DNA from: Shimia sp. CNT1-13L.2
GTDB lineage: Bacteria; Pseudomonadota; Alphaproteobacteria; Rhodobacterales; Rhodobacteraceae
Assembly: GCF_024331145.1 (NCBI RefSeq)
Contig: NZ_JANDJO010000007.1
Location: forward strand, 62,001-126,000
Direction of reading: 5' to 3'
DNA: 64,000 bases
The notes beneath the pieces were generated by a model. It saw only the letters and a program-made list of their open reading frames with translations. It was not told where the DNA came from and did no database searches. Made by a program: the position numbers and the translations under genes. Position 1 is the first letter of the stretch; each line of letters opens with the position of its first letter. Shown here piece by piece: positions 26,219 through 34,175 of the stretch.

Positions 26219-26509
26219 TTACCAGCGCTTCGTTTTGCAGTTGTGGGTATGAACGTGGGCGCCCTTGGGGATGTCGGCGATGATCTTGCCGATGTCCTCG
26301 CCGTACTTGATCGCGGTGTCGCCATTCTTGAAGTCCTTCAGGGCAATCTTGTGGCCAATCGGGACATCGGCACCTGACGTCAGACGGAACGTCGAATTGT
26401 CATGCGTCACGCAAACCAACATGTCGGTGCCGGCCGTCAGGCCCTCGACCACGACCACGCCAACGTTATCGGCATGTTCGTGGACGAGAAGGTGTGGAAT
26501 TTCAGCCAT
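26219..26509 (-). CDS. suyA: (R)-sulfolactate sulfo-lyase, small subunit SuyA
   Basis: A 96-residue SAF-domain protein (MAEIPHLLVHEHADNVGVVV... ending HVHTHNCKTKRW), the size and form of SuyA, homologous to the N-terminal part of UxaA. It contains the IPIGHKIALKDF-like stretch and the IIADIPKGAHVHTHN C-terminal block common to UxaA small subunits. It begins 11 nt after the Zn-dehydrogenase stop and is followed 12 nt later by suyB, so the two subunits are made together. Confidence 0.85.
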   Translation of the reverse strand: MAEIPHLLVHEHADNVGVVVVEGLTAGTDMLVCVTHDNSTFRLTSGADVPIGHKIALKDFKNGDTAIKYGEDIGKIIADIPKGAHVHTHNCKTKRW

Positions 26510-26520
26510 TTGTAGTCTCC

Positions 26521-27501
26521 TCAGGCGTCAGGTTTTAGAATGATTTTCGGTGCGGCGACCCGGCCGTTCAGAATGTCCTGAAAGGCATGTGCGCCATCTG
26601 ACAGGGGGCGGCTCTCCACCCAGTCAAGCGGCCCCAAGCGCCCGTCGAACATGGCTTGGGCCGTATCGCGAAAGTCTTGTGCGCTGTAGGTGTAGGTGCC
26701 GATAAAGGTGATTTCCTGAAGCGTCATGCGGCGCACATCCAGCCCACCAGTATCCTCGCCCAGACCGATATGCAGCATCACCCCGCCGGGCTTGACCGCA
26801 GCCGAGGCCGCCGCCCGTGTCGCGGCAAAGCCGACAGCATCAACAACGAGCGGGAATTCGCCCTCTATCTCCGTGGCAACCTGCAATCCGCAGGTCCGCG
26901 CGAGGTAGTCGCGCCGGCTCTCGTTTCTTTCGATGATGACCACGTCTTCAAAGCCCATCGCGGACAGCGACAAGGCAGAGGCCACGCCTATGGCCCCTCC
27001 CCCAATGACCAGCCCGCGACGGGGTTCCGCGCCATGAAGCGCCTCGTCCCCAAGCCGCGCCGCGTGCCAACCAACCGCGATAGGTTCGGCAAGCGCCGCC
27101 TTTTCCAGGGAAACATCATCCGGCACCGTCACGAGGTTGACTTCGGGTATGCGCACAAGGTCTGCAAACGCCCCCTCACGTGGGGGCATCGAAATGATCT
27201 GCCGCGAGGCGCACAGGTTTTCCCGCCCGGACGTACAGGCGTCGCAGGTACCGCAGGTGACCAGCGGATTGATCGTCACGCGGTCGCCATCACGCGGCCC
27301 ACCAACAATTGTCCCGGCAGCCTCGTGCCCAAGGATCAACGGAGCCGGCCGGCGGTTGTCGTGCCCAAGAAAGGCATGCATGTCCGAGCCGCAAATCCCA
27401 ACGCTGTCCACCCGGACAAGGGCCTCTCCGAACTGCGGCGTGGGATCCTGCGTGTCTTCGTACGACAGCGATTGCACATTCGTGTAGACAAGAGCCTTCA
27501 T
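26521..27501 (-). CDS. zinc-dependent alcohol dehydrogenase, candidate DHPS 2-dehydrogenase
   Basis: A 326-residue medium-chain dehydrogenase. GICGSDMHAFLGH and LGHEAAGTI carry the catalytic Zn ligands, CGTCDACTSGRENLC is the four-Cys structural Zn site, and VIGGGAIGVASALSLSAMG is the NAD(P)-binding Rossmann motif. The frame runs on upstream, but the ATG at 27499-27501 overlaps the SDR stop (ATGA) and gives a normal N terminus. In the known DHPS pathway two DHPS 2-dehydrogenases (HpsO, HpsP) interconvert the DHPS enantiomers through the ketone. Its position between hpsN and suyA supports that role; I cannot say which of the two names it should carry. Confidence 0.75.
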   Translation of the reverse strand: MKALVYTNVQSLSYEDTQDPTPQFGEALVRVDSVGICGSDMHAFLGHDNRRPAPLILGHEAAGTIVGGPRDGDRVTINPLVTCGTCDACTSGRENLCASRQIISMPPREGAFADLVRIPEVNLVTVPDDVSLEKAALAEPIAVGWHAARLGDEALHGAEPRRGLVIGGGAIGVASALSLSAMGFEDVVIIERNESRRDYLARTCGLQVATEIEGEFPLVVDAVGFAATRAAASAAVKPGGVMLHIGLGEDTGGLDVRRMTLQEITFIGTYTYSAQDFRDTAQAMFDGRLGPLDWVESRPLSDGAHAFQDILNGRVAAPKIILKPDA

Positions 27502-28256
27502 TTCGCCGTGAACCCCCCATCCAGCATCAGGATCTGACCGGTCACGTATCGCGAGGCATCCGAGCACAGGAACAGCAGTGGCCCGTCCAGATCTTCGGCC
27601 TCGCCATTGCGCCCGATACATGTTTGCGCCGCATTGCGGGCGGCTCTCTCCGGATCGGCAAAAACCGATGCGGTCAGTTCCGTCTCGAAAAAGCCGGGCG
27701 CAATGGCATTCACCATGATGCCGGAAGACGACCACGCTTCGGCCATGGCCCGCGTCATCTGGGCCACGCCCCCTTTGGACGCGCCATAGGGCAGGCCGTT
27801 TGGAAACGCACGAAACGATTGAAGGGACGCAAAGTTGACGATCCGCCCCCAACCGCTTTTTTTCATCGCCGGAACGAAGGCCTGGCTCAGGAAAAAGGGC
27901 GCCGACAGATTGACGGCAAGGGTGGCGCTCCAGACATCGGGCGTCAGGTCTTCTGCCGGAAGCCGGGGATTGAGCCCGGCCGCATGAACAATAATATCGG
28001 GCGCACCGAACGGAGCGGCGAGCTGCCGCGCGAGATCGTCGACCATATCAAGGTTGGCGACATCCCCGGCGACAACGGCGGCATTGTCTCCGATCCCGTT
28101 GGCCCAATCTTCCAACGCATCGCCACGCCGCGCGACGCCAACCACCTTGGCCCCAGACCTGGCCAGAATGGTGGCGGCGCGTTGCCCAAGGCCGGAACTG
28201 GCACCGGTCACGACGGCCACCCGACCGTCTATGTTGAACAGGTTGGATGCGGGCAA
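27498..28256 (-). CDS. short-chain dehydrogenase, candidate DHPS 2-dehydrogenase
   Basis: A 252-residue classical SDR: TGASSGLGQRAA (cofactor binding) at about 17-28, HAAGLNPR for the NNAG-like segment, FASLQSFRAFPNGLPYGASKGG with the catalytic Ser, YxxxK, and a C-terminal VTGQILMLDGG. It lies 4 nt after hpsN and overlaps the zinc dehydrogenase, so it belongs to the DHPS operon. Together these two dehydrogenases can epimerise DHPS so that the stereospecific HpsN can use both enantiomers; the assignment is from context. Confidence 0.75.
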   Translation of the reverse strand: MPASNLFNIDGRVAVVTGASSGLGQRAATILARSGAKVVGVARRGDALEDWANGIGDNAAVVAGDVANLDMVDDLARQLAAPFGAPDIIVHAAGLNPRLPAEDLTPDVWSATLAVNLSAPFFLSQAFVPAMKKSGWGRIVNFASLQSFRAFPNGLPYGASKGGVAQMTRAMAEAWSSSGIMVNAIAPGFFETELTASVFADPERAARNAAQTCIGRNGEAEDLDGPLLFLCSDASRYVTGQILMLDGGFTAK

Positions 28257-28260
28257 CGGT

Positions 28261-29568
28261 TCAGCCTTCCGCCGTCAGGGTGAATTCTTCATCCGGAAAA
28301 TACTTCTTCAGGCGAATATCGGCCGTGCGCGCATGACCTTCCATTCCCTCAAGCCGGGCAATCCGTGCCGTCGCCTCGGCGACAGGCTTGGAACCTTCGC
28401 GTGTCGCCCGCTGCCAGGTCACGATCTTCATGTACTTGTGCACACTCAGGCCCCCGGTATAGCTGGCCGCGCCAGAGGTCGGCAGAACGTGGTTCGTACC
28501 TGCCGCCTTGTCGCCAAAGGCAACCGTTGTTTCCTCACCAAGGAACAGCGATCCATAGCAGCTCAGACGATCCAGCCACCAATCCAGATCCTCGGCCTGA
28601 ACGGTCAGGTGTTCGGGCGCATAGGCATCAGACGTCGCCGCCATTTCTTCCCGGTCGGGGCATAGAATGACCTCCGCATAGTCGCGCCAGGCCGCGGTGG
28701 CATTGTCGCGGTTCACCTCGGGAAGATCGTCGATCAGCGTCGGCACTAGGCGCATGACCTCTTCGGCCAAGGCCCGATCATCCGTGACCAGCCATACCGG
28801 CGAGTTGTAGCCATGCTCTGCCTGACCAACGAGATCGGCGGCAACCACCATCGGATCGGCTGTCTTGTCGGCAAGGATCAGACTGTCGGTCGGCCCGGCG
28901 ATCATGTCGATACCGACCCGCCCAAACAGCATCCGCTTGGCCTCGGCGACGAACTGGTTGCCCGGGCCAACCAGGATATTTGCCTTGGGCAGCCCGAACA
29001 GACCAAAGGTCATGGCCGCAACACCCTGAACACCGCCCATGGCCATGATCTTATCCGCGCCGCACACGTGCGCCGCATAGATGATGGCGGGGGCAATACC
29101 CACGCCCGGACGCGGCGGGGAACAGGCCACGATATGCTTACACCCGGCCACTTTTGCGGTCGTGACGGTCATGATCGCACTGGCGATGTGGCTGTACCGC
29201 CCCCCCGGAACATAGCAGCCAGCCGCATCCACCGGGATCGCCTTCTGCCCCGCGATAAAGCCCGGCACGACCTCGGTTTCAAAGTCCTTCACCGTGTTCA
29301 GCTGCGCCTCGGCAAATTTCTTGACGTTGGCATGGCTGAACTGGATGTCCTGCTTGAGCTTCTCGGGCACCAGCGCCGAAGCCGCCTCAACGGCCTCGGG
29401 CGACAACAGGATTTCACCATCATAGTTGTCAAACTTGCTGGCATATTCCATGGCCGCCGCATCACCGCCCGCCTCGATCTCATCAAGAATTTCGCGCACA
29501 ATCTTCTTGGTTTCCGAGGCATCGCTCTTCGAGGTCAGCGTGGCTTTTTTGAGATATTCTCTCGGCAT
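28261..29568 (-). CDS. hpsN: sulfopropanediol 3-dehydrogenase HpsN
   Basis: A 435-residue member of the histidinol dehydrogenase (HisD) family. HpsN oxidises (R)-2,3-dihydroxypropane-1-sulfonate by two NAD-linked steps to (R)-sulfolactate. Visible HisD motifs are YVPGGRYSHIASAIMT, GPGNQFVAEAKR, AGPTDSLILADKTADP, the catalytic YAPEHLTV and HVLPTSGAASYTGGLSVHKY with metal-binding His. It is not in a his operon but between a TRAP importer and suyAB, as in known DHPS loci. Start MPREYLKK at 29568 has AGGAAG upstream; a longer frame exists but lacks support. A true HisD is unlikely in this context. Confidence 0.88.
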   Translation of the reverse strand: MPREYLKKATLTSKSDASETKKIVREILDEIEAGGDAAAMEYASKFDNYDGEILLSPEAVEAASALVPEKLKQDIQFSHANVKKFAEAQLNTVKDFETEVVPGFIAGQKAIPVDAAGCYVPGGRYSHIASAIMTVTTAKVAGCKHIVACSPPRPGVGIAPAIIYAAHVCGADKIMAMGGVQGVAAMTFGLFGLPKANILVGPGNQFVAEAKRMLFGRVGIDMIAGPTDSLILADKTADPMVVAADLVGQAEHGYNSPVWLVTDDRALAEEVMRLVPTLIDDLPEVNRDNATAAWRDYAEVILCPDREEMAATSDAYAPEHLTVQAEDLDWWLDRLSCYGSLFLGEETTVAFGDKAAGTNHVLPTSGAASYTGGLSVHKYMKIVTWQRATREGSKPVAEATARIARLEGMEGHARTADIRLKKYFPDEEFTLTAEG

Positions 29569-29578
29569 TGATTGCTTC

Positions 29579-30907
29579 CTATTTATAAATATCTGGCAGA
29601 AGAACGGTTGAGATCGTTGGCACGTAGGCGATGAACAGCGTGACAATCAGCATGAACAGGACGAACGGGATGGCGCGGTAGGCGATCTTCAGGATCGACT
29701 CCCCGGTAATCCCCGCGACAACGAAAAGGTTCAGACCCAACGGCGGTGTGATGAAGCCCACACCAAGGGCCGTGATCATCATGATGCAGAACTGAATCTC
29801 GTTCATGCCGATGTCATCAGCCAATGGCTTGAGGATCGGCGCAAGGATCACGATGTTCGGCGTGGTTTCCATCACGCAACCCGCCGCGATCAGGATGCCC
29901 ACCATCATCAGGATCAACACCAGCGGCTCATCACTTACCGAAGTCGCAGCAGCCACGAAGCCCTGGGGAACCCCAATGATGGCCAGCGCCTCCGCCAGGG
30001 GGGCCGAAAAGGCGATGATCGGAAGGATAACCCCGTTCACCTTGGCCGAACTGACCAGCATCGCCGGAAAGTCGCTCAGGCTCAGGGTCCGCAGGACAAA
30101 GCCCATGATGATCGTCACCACAACGGCCGTGGCCCCCGCTTCGGTCGGCGTCAGACGCCCCGAAAAGATGCCATAGAAGATGATGCCCGGCACAAGAAAG
30201 GCATACCACCCAGATTTCAGGGCCTTAACAAGACGCGAGAAATACTCGGACATGCTGATGTTGCCGCCACCTTCCCAGCCCTTGAGCCGGTTCATGATGA
30301 TATTGGTGGCAAGAATGGACAGCAGGATCGCGATGCCCGGGATCAGGGCCGCAAGGAACAGGGTCGAGGCTGAAATACCCAGCACGAGACCAATGATGAT
30401 ATAGGCAATCGACGGCGGGATCAGGATACCGGTACAGGCACCGGCCGCCACAAGCGCACAGGCATAGGGCCGCGGATAGCCGGACTCGACCAGCCGGTCG
30501 ATGGTCATGCGGCCAACAGCAGCCGCCCCCGCGGCATCCGAGCCCGAAATCGCGGCGAACATCCCGCACACCAACACTGTGGCCGAACCAAAGCCACCTT
30601 TGGCGAATTGCGTGAGCGCCTCGGCGACATCAAGGAATTTCCTACTCAACCCGGTGCGCACAAGAACGTCACCCGTCAGGATAAACAGAGGGACCGCAGT
30701 CAAAGCGAAGAAATCGATACCGGAGAACAGTTTCTCGCCAACAAGGCTGAGCGGCAGAGCCCCGGACCAGACCAGCATCAAGATCGCGGCAGAGCCGATG
30801 GCGGCCCACACAGGCACGGCCAATGCAACCAGCACGACAAAAAGAAGGACCGGACCGTAAAAGTCCCAACCAAGGACAACGGTTTGCTCAAGTTGGTTCC
30901 AAAGCAT
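29579..30907 (-). CDS. TRAP transporter large permease (DctM type)
   Basis: A 442-residue protein with about 12 hydrophobic segments and the DctM block motifs (LFILTGDVLVRTGLSRKFLDVAEAL, SGSDAAGAAAVGRMTIDRL near residue 120-140, VGFITPPLGLNLFVVAGIT near the C terminus). It forms the sodium-driven translocation channel with the DctQ subunit encoded 11 nt upstream. Position directly before hpsN indicates DHPS or a related sulfonate as the cargo (hpsKLM-like system). Confidence 0.9.
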   Translation of the reverse strand: MLWNQLEQTVVLGWDFYGPVLLFVVLVALAVPVWAAIGSAAILMLVWSGALPLSLVGEKLFSGIDFFALTAVPLFILTGDVLVRTGLSRKFLDVAEALTQFAKGGFGSATVLVCGMFAAISGSDAAGAAAVGRMTIDRLVESGYPRPYACALVAAGACTGILIPPSIAYIIIGLVLGISASTLFLAALIPGIAILLSILATNIIMNRLKGWEGGGNISMSEYFSRLVKALKSGWYAFLVPGIIFYGIFSGRLTPTEAGATAVVVTIIMGFVLRTLSLSDFPAMLVSSAKVNGVILPIIAFSAPLAEALAIIGVPQGFVAAATSVSDEPLVLILMMVGILIAAGCVMETTPNIVILAPILKPLADDIGMNEIQFCIMMITALGVGFITPPLGLNLFVVAGITGESILKIAYRAIPFVLFMLIVTLFIAYVPTISTVLLPDIYK

Positions 30908-30918
30908 GACCTATCTCC

Positions 30919-31434
30919 TCAATCGAAAAGTTTGTCGCCTTCGTAGACGGGTCGACCCGCACGAAGGTCCGCGACATCGCGGAGAATGGATTGAAAGAGG
31001 CGAAGCAGAACGAGGGCAAAACCGACCGGAACCGCCATCAAGAACCAGACCCGGCTGATGCGAAGCCCGTCCGTAACGGAACCGAATTTTGCAGAAACGT
31101 GAACCGTTTCAAACGAATAGTAGAGCGCAACCACCGACACCGCGACCATCACCAGATCACCGAAGAGGTAAAGCAGCGCCTTCAGACGCGGGCTGACGTA
31201 ATGCATGATGACATCGATACGGATATGGCCGCGCTCGCGCACCGCCGCCGCAGCACCGATCCAGGCAAGATAGATGAACGAGTACCGGACAATCTCTTCA
31301 CCCCAGATCGAAGAGTAGGACAACAGCTCGCGCCGGAGAACTTCGATGAACATCGTCGCCACCAGCATCGTGTAGAACACAAGCAGCAACCACCGCTCTG
31401 CATTCCGGTTCAGTTCTTGCAGTATCCGTTGCAT
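30919..31434 (-). CDS. TRAP transporter small permease (DctQ type)
   Basis: A 171-residue four-helix membrane protein with the DctQ hallmarks SSIWGEEIVRYSFIYLAWIGAAAAVRERGHIRIDV in the central region. It pairs with the DctM subunit downstream. It is separated from the dctP-type gene by 117 nt containing a strong hairpin (31505-31532), typical of loci where the binding protein is made in excess of the membrane subunits. Confidence 0.9.
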   Translation of the reverse strand: MQRILQELNRNAERWLLLVFYTMLVATMFIEVLRRELLSYSSIWGEEIVRYSFIYLAWIGAAAAVRERGHIRIDVIMHYVSPRLKALLYLFGDLVMVAVSVVALYYSFETVHVSAKFGSVTDGLRISRVWFLMAVPVGFALVLLRLFQSILRDVADLRAGRPVYEGDKLFD

Positions 31435-31504
31435 GCAATCCTCCCGTGAACCAGCGCGTGAAGGGCAGCTGGCAGCCGGATTTCCAAGGTATCGTCAGGT
31501 GGTC

Positions 31505-31532
31505 GGGGCGGCGCAAAACAGTCCGCCGCCCC
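31505..31532 (-). promoter_or_regulatory. intercistronic hairpin between dctP- and dctQ-type genes
   Basis: GGGGCGGCG and CGCCGCCCC form a perfect 9-bp stem around a 10-nt loop. No U-tract follows on the minus strand, so it looks like an mRNA-stabilising or partial-attenuation structure and not a full terminator. Confidence 0.6.
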
Positions 31533-31551
31533 AGTAACGCGTCAGGCCGTA

Positions 31552-32697
31552 TCAGGCGTCATGGACATAGTAGCGCCCCTTGGTCCCCGCCGCTTCTTCA
31601 AGCTTGGCAAAGGTATCCATGGAGCCGGCCAGCTCGACCTTGAACTCGTCCCATTCCGAACGCTGGTATCCGCCAGCCGCCTGCCATTCCGCCAGCTGAT
31701 CGTCGCTGAGGCTATGGAACTCCACACCCGCCTTGCGCAGTTCTGCCATGGCATAGGTGCGCGCCGAGGGAACCTTGGACAGGTTCTGATGCGACGTCAG
31801 TTCGCCCGCGAACTCGATACCGTCCTGAACATCCGACGGCAGCGAATTGAACCATTCCAGGTTCATGGAATAGATCTGGCTGTCCGGCACCGCCTGGGTA
31901 AAGGTCACGTGGCTCAGGATATCCTTGAAGCCGAACACGAACAGGGCGCCCACCGACGGGTCCAGTGCGTCCGCCACGCCCTGCTTGATCGCAGACGGGG
32001 TTTCGCCCCAGGCCACCGGCGTCGGGTTGGCCCCGACCATGCGGTAGTATTGTTGCAGCATCTTCGACCCGGGCACGCGGAACTTGATCCCCGACATATC
32101 ACCCGGCGTGATCACCGCATTCCCGCCCTTGCGCACGGCCACGACCCGCGGGTCGATGTTGATATAGAAAAGCGCCTTGAACCCGGCCGCCTCGATCTTG
32201 GGATGCACTTCCGACTTCCACGCATCCGAGGTCACGAGGTTCGTGAAACGTTGATTCGACCCGCAGAAGTAAGGCATGTTGATCAGGTCTGCGGCACTGG
32301 CATAGGGCGCAAAGTTCGAAAGCGAATGCTGCGCACACTGGATGGTGCCGGCCTGTACCGCCTGAACCAGGGCACCACCCGCCCCCAACTGACCACCGGG
32401 CGCCAATTTTACATAGACTTTGCCGTTGGTTGCATTCTGGATGTTCTCTTTCAGATCCAGCTGCATGATGGGATAGCTGCGTGTCGCACCCAGAACATAG
32501 GCAGTTGCAAGCGTCATCGTGTACTCCGCTGCGCTCTCGCGTTCACGTTCCTCCTTCGCAGTCTGCGCCGCCGCTTCGGTCGACCACAGCGTGCCAGCCG
32601 CACCGGCCACAAGCGCCGCGGTAAAGCTGCCGCTTCCTGCCAGCTTCAAGAAGTTTCGACGTGACGCCGAAGCCAGTTCTTGCTTTTCACGATCCAT
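31552..32697 (-). CDS. TRAP transporter substrate-binding protein (DctP type), Tat-exported
   Basis: A 381-residue periplasmic binding protein. The start MDREKQELASAS at 32697 has GGGAGG upstream. Residues 13-18 read SRRNFLK, a twin-arginine motif, followed by a hydrophobic stretch and cleavage near AAAQ. The mature part shows DctP features: GAGGALVQAVQAGTIQCAQ, then the conserved Arg-containing GIKFRVPGSKMLQQYYR that salt-bridges the substrate acid group, then ATPVAWGETPSAIKQGVADALD-like. It is the capture protein for the DHPS-operon importer. Confidence 0.9.
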   Translation of the reverse strand: MDREKQELASASRRNFLKLAGSGSFTAALVAGAAGTLWSTEAAAQTAKEERERESAAEYTMTLATAYVLGATRSYPIMQLDLKENIQNATNGKVYVKLAPGGQLGAGGALVQAVQAGTIQCAQHSLSNFAPYASAADLINMPYFCGSNQRFTNLVTSDAWKSEVHPKIEAAGFKALFYINIDPRVVAVRKGGNAVITPGDMSGIKFRVPGSKMLQQYYRMVGANPTPVAWGETPSAIKQGVADALDPSVGALFVFGFKDILSHVTFTQAVPDSQIYSMNLEWFNSLPSDVQDGIEFAGELTSHQNLSKVPSARTYAMAELRKAGVEFHSLSDDQLAEWQAAGGYQRSEWDEFKVELAGSMDTFAKLEEAAGTKGRYYVHDA

Positions 32698-32731
32698 TTT
32701 TTCCTCCCTATGGGTCATGTAAGTTCTTGAT

Positions 32732-32914
32732 TTATTGATTATCTGTCTTGTCTTTCGCCTCTTTGTTCAGGGTGATGACAACGAACGAAAGAGATGCCGC
32801 AAACAGCAGCAGCATCTCTCCAACGTCCCCGAGGAATTGGCCGTACCCAAAAGCGCCAGCCACCACGTTGATCAAGAATGCAAGAAACAACGCACCGGAT
32901 GCGAATTTAAGCAT
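32732..32914 (-). CDS. 60-aa two-helix membrane protein at the head of the TRAP operon
   Basis: A 60-residue protein (MLKFASGALFLAFLINV... ending NKEAKDKTDNQ) with two hydrophobic helices separated by a short FGYGQFLGD loop and a charged C terminus. The ATG at 32912-32914 has GGAGAGGGGGG immediately upstream, a strong site, and an 18-codon upstream extension is not needed. It is the first gene downstream of the two LacI operators and 34 nt before the binding-protein gene, so it is probably translated with the importer. I do not recognise a named family. Confidence 0.6.
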   Translation of the reverse strand: MLKFASGALFLAFLINVVAGAFGYGQFLGDVGEMLLLFAASLSFVVITLNKEAKDKTDNQ

Positions 32915-32946
32915 TTCACCCCCCTCTCCCTTCGATTCGAGGTAAC

Positions 32947-32960
32947 TGTAAGCGCTTACA
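32947..32960. promoter_or_regulatory. LacI-type operator O1, TGTAAGCGCTTACA
   Basis: A perfect 14-bp palindrome with the central CG typical of LacI-family operators. It lies in the divergent region between the hps operon (first start 32914) and the LacI gene (start 33066). Confidence 0.8.
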
Positions 32961-32968
32961 TATTGCAA

Positions 32969-32982
32969 TGCAAGCGCTTACA
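32969..32982. promoter_or_regulatory. LacI-type operator O2, TGCAAGCGCTTACA
   Basis: A second copy differing by one base from the perfect palindrome, centred 22 bp from the first. That spacing is about two helical turns, so two repressor dimers would sit on the same DNA face. Confidence 0.8.
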
Positions 32983-33065
32983 TTTTAGCCTGAACAATAC
33001 ACCGGTTGACCCCGCCAGACGAAGGGCGCAAAGGGTATTGCAAGGCTGCATATGTGCAAAGGTAG

Positions 33066-34115
33066 ATGAAGAAGGCACCGTTTCCAGTTTCTGAAGACCA
33101 ACAGACGGCGATCTCCCCGACGCTGGAAGATGTCGCACGCAGTGCCGGCGTTTCAACAGCAACCGTGTCTCGATGCCTGAACAACCCGTCGGTCGTCTCG
33201 GAAAAGACCCGCAAAAAGGTTCTCGATGCGGTCAAAGCCCTTGGTTACACGCCCAATTTTGGCGCGCAGGCCCTGGCGGCCAAACGCACAAGAACATTCG
33301 GCGCCATCATCCCCACGATGGAAAACGCCATCTTCGCGCGCGGCCTTCAGGCCTTCCAGGAAGAACTTCAGCGCCATGGCATAACCCTGCTCGTCGCAAG
33401 CTCTTCCTACAATCCCGAACTCGAAGAAGAACAGATCCGCAGCCTTGTTGCACGCGGCGCCGATGCCCTGCTGCTTATCGGCTTTGACAGAACCCCACAG
33501 GTCTACGAGTTCCTTCAGAAACAACAAATCCCCAGCGTGGTCGCATGGGTCTACGATCAGGAGAACGCGCAGCTTTCGATCGGGTTTGACAACCGCAAAG
33601 CCATGCAAGACCTGGCCGAACAGGTTTTGGACATGGGACATCGCACGATGGTCTTTGTCACCGCCGACCTGAACGGCAATGACAGGGCGCGACTGCGGTG
33701 CGAAGGCGTCAAACAGGCGATGCTGTCCCGCGACGTTGATCCAAACAGCCTCCACGTCATCGAAACCCCCTACTCTATCGCCAACGGCGCGCGGGCTTTC
33801 GAAGATGCCATGCAACTGACCCCCAGGCCCACGGCGATTATGTGTGGCAACGACGTGCTCGCCGCCGGCGCTCTGATTCAGGCCCGGAAAATGGGCATCA
33901 AGGTGCCGGAAGACGTTTCCATCACCGGCTTCGACGACATTGAAATTGCCGAAATCGTGACCCCGCCCCTGACAACGGTCCATGTCCCGCACCGCAACAT
34001 GGGCAAGGGCGCGGCCCGCTTGCTGGTCGCCCTGCGCAAAGGCGAGAATCCCGGCCCCAGCGTGGAACTGGACGCCACGACCACGATACGTGACTCGCTC
34101 GGCCCCGCCCCTTAG
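33066..34115 (+). CDS. LacI-family transcriptional regulator of the hps-suy operon
   Basis: A 349-residue LacI/GalR protein. Residues about 17-65 hold the HTH and hinge helix (TLEDVARSAGVSTATVSRCL, VLDAVKALGYTPNFGAQALA), and residues about 70-345 the periplasmic-binding-like effector domain (ending VELDATTTIRDS). It is divergent from the DHPS operon and two matching palindromes lie between them, so repression relieved by DHPS, sulfolactate or a related intermediate is the natural model. The hinge 'L-A' that contacts the operator CG step is present. Confidence 0.88.
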   Translation: MKKAPFPVSEDQQTAISPTLEDVARSAGVSTATVSRCLNNPSVVSEKTRKKVLDAVKALGYTPNFGAQALAAKRTRTFGAIIPTMENAIFARGLQAFQEELQRHGITLLVASSSYNPELEEEQIRSLVARGADALLLIGFDRTPQVYEFLQKQQIPSVVAWVYDQENAQLSIGFDNRKAMQDLAEQVLDMGHRTMVFVTADLNGNDRARLRCEGVKQAMLSRDVDPNSLHVIETPYSIANGARAFEDAMQLTPRPTAIMCGNDVLAAGALIQARKMGIKVPEDVSITGFDDIEIAEIVTPPLTTVHVPHRNMGKGAARLLVALRKGENPGPSVELDATTTIRDSLGPAP

Positions 34116-34175
34116 GCGCGGAACCACAAGGAAGACCGCAGCCAACGAAGCGAAAGCGTGGTTCTTCAGCTCACG

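Noticed and set aside
28261-29568. histidinol dehydrogenase of histidine synthesis
   Set aside because: The fold is HisD-like, but no his genes are nearby and the TRAP-dehydrogenase-suyAB context fits HpsN.
31561-32664. 367-residue plus-strand open frame
   Set aside because: Antisense to the TRAP binding protein gene; no start context or family.
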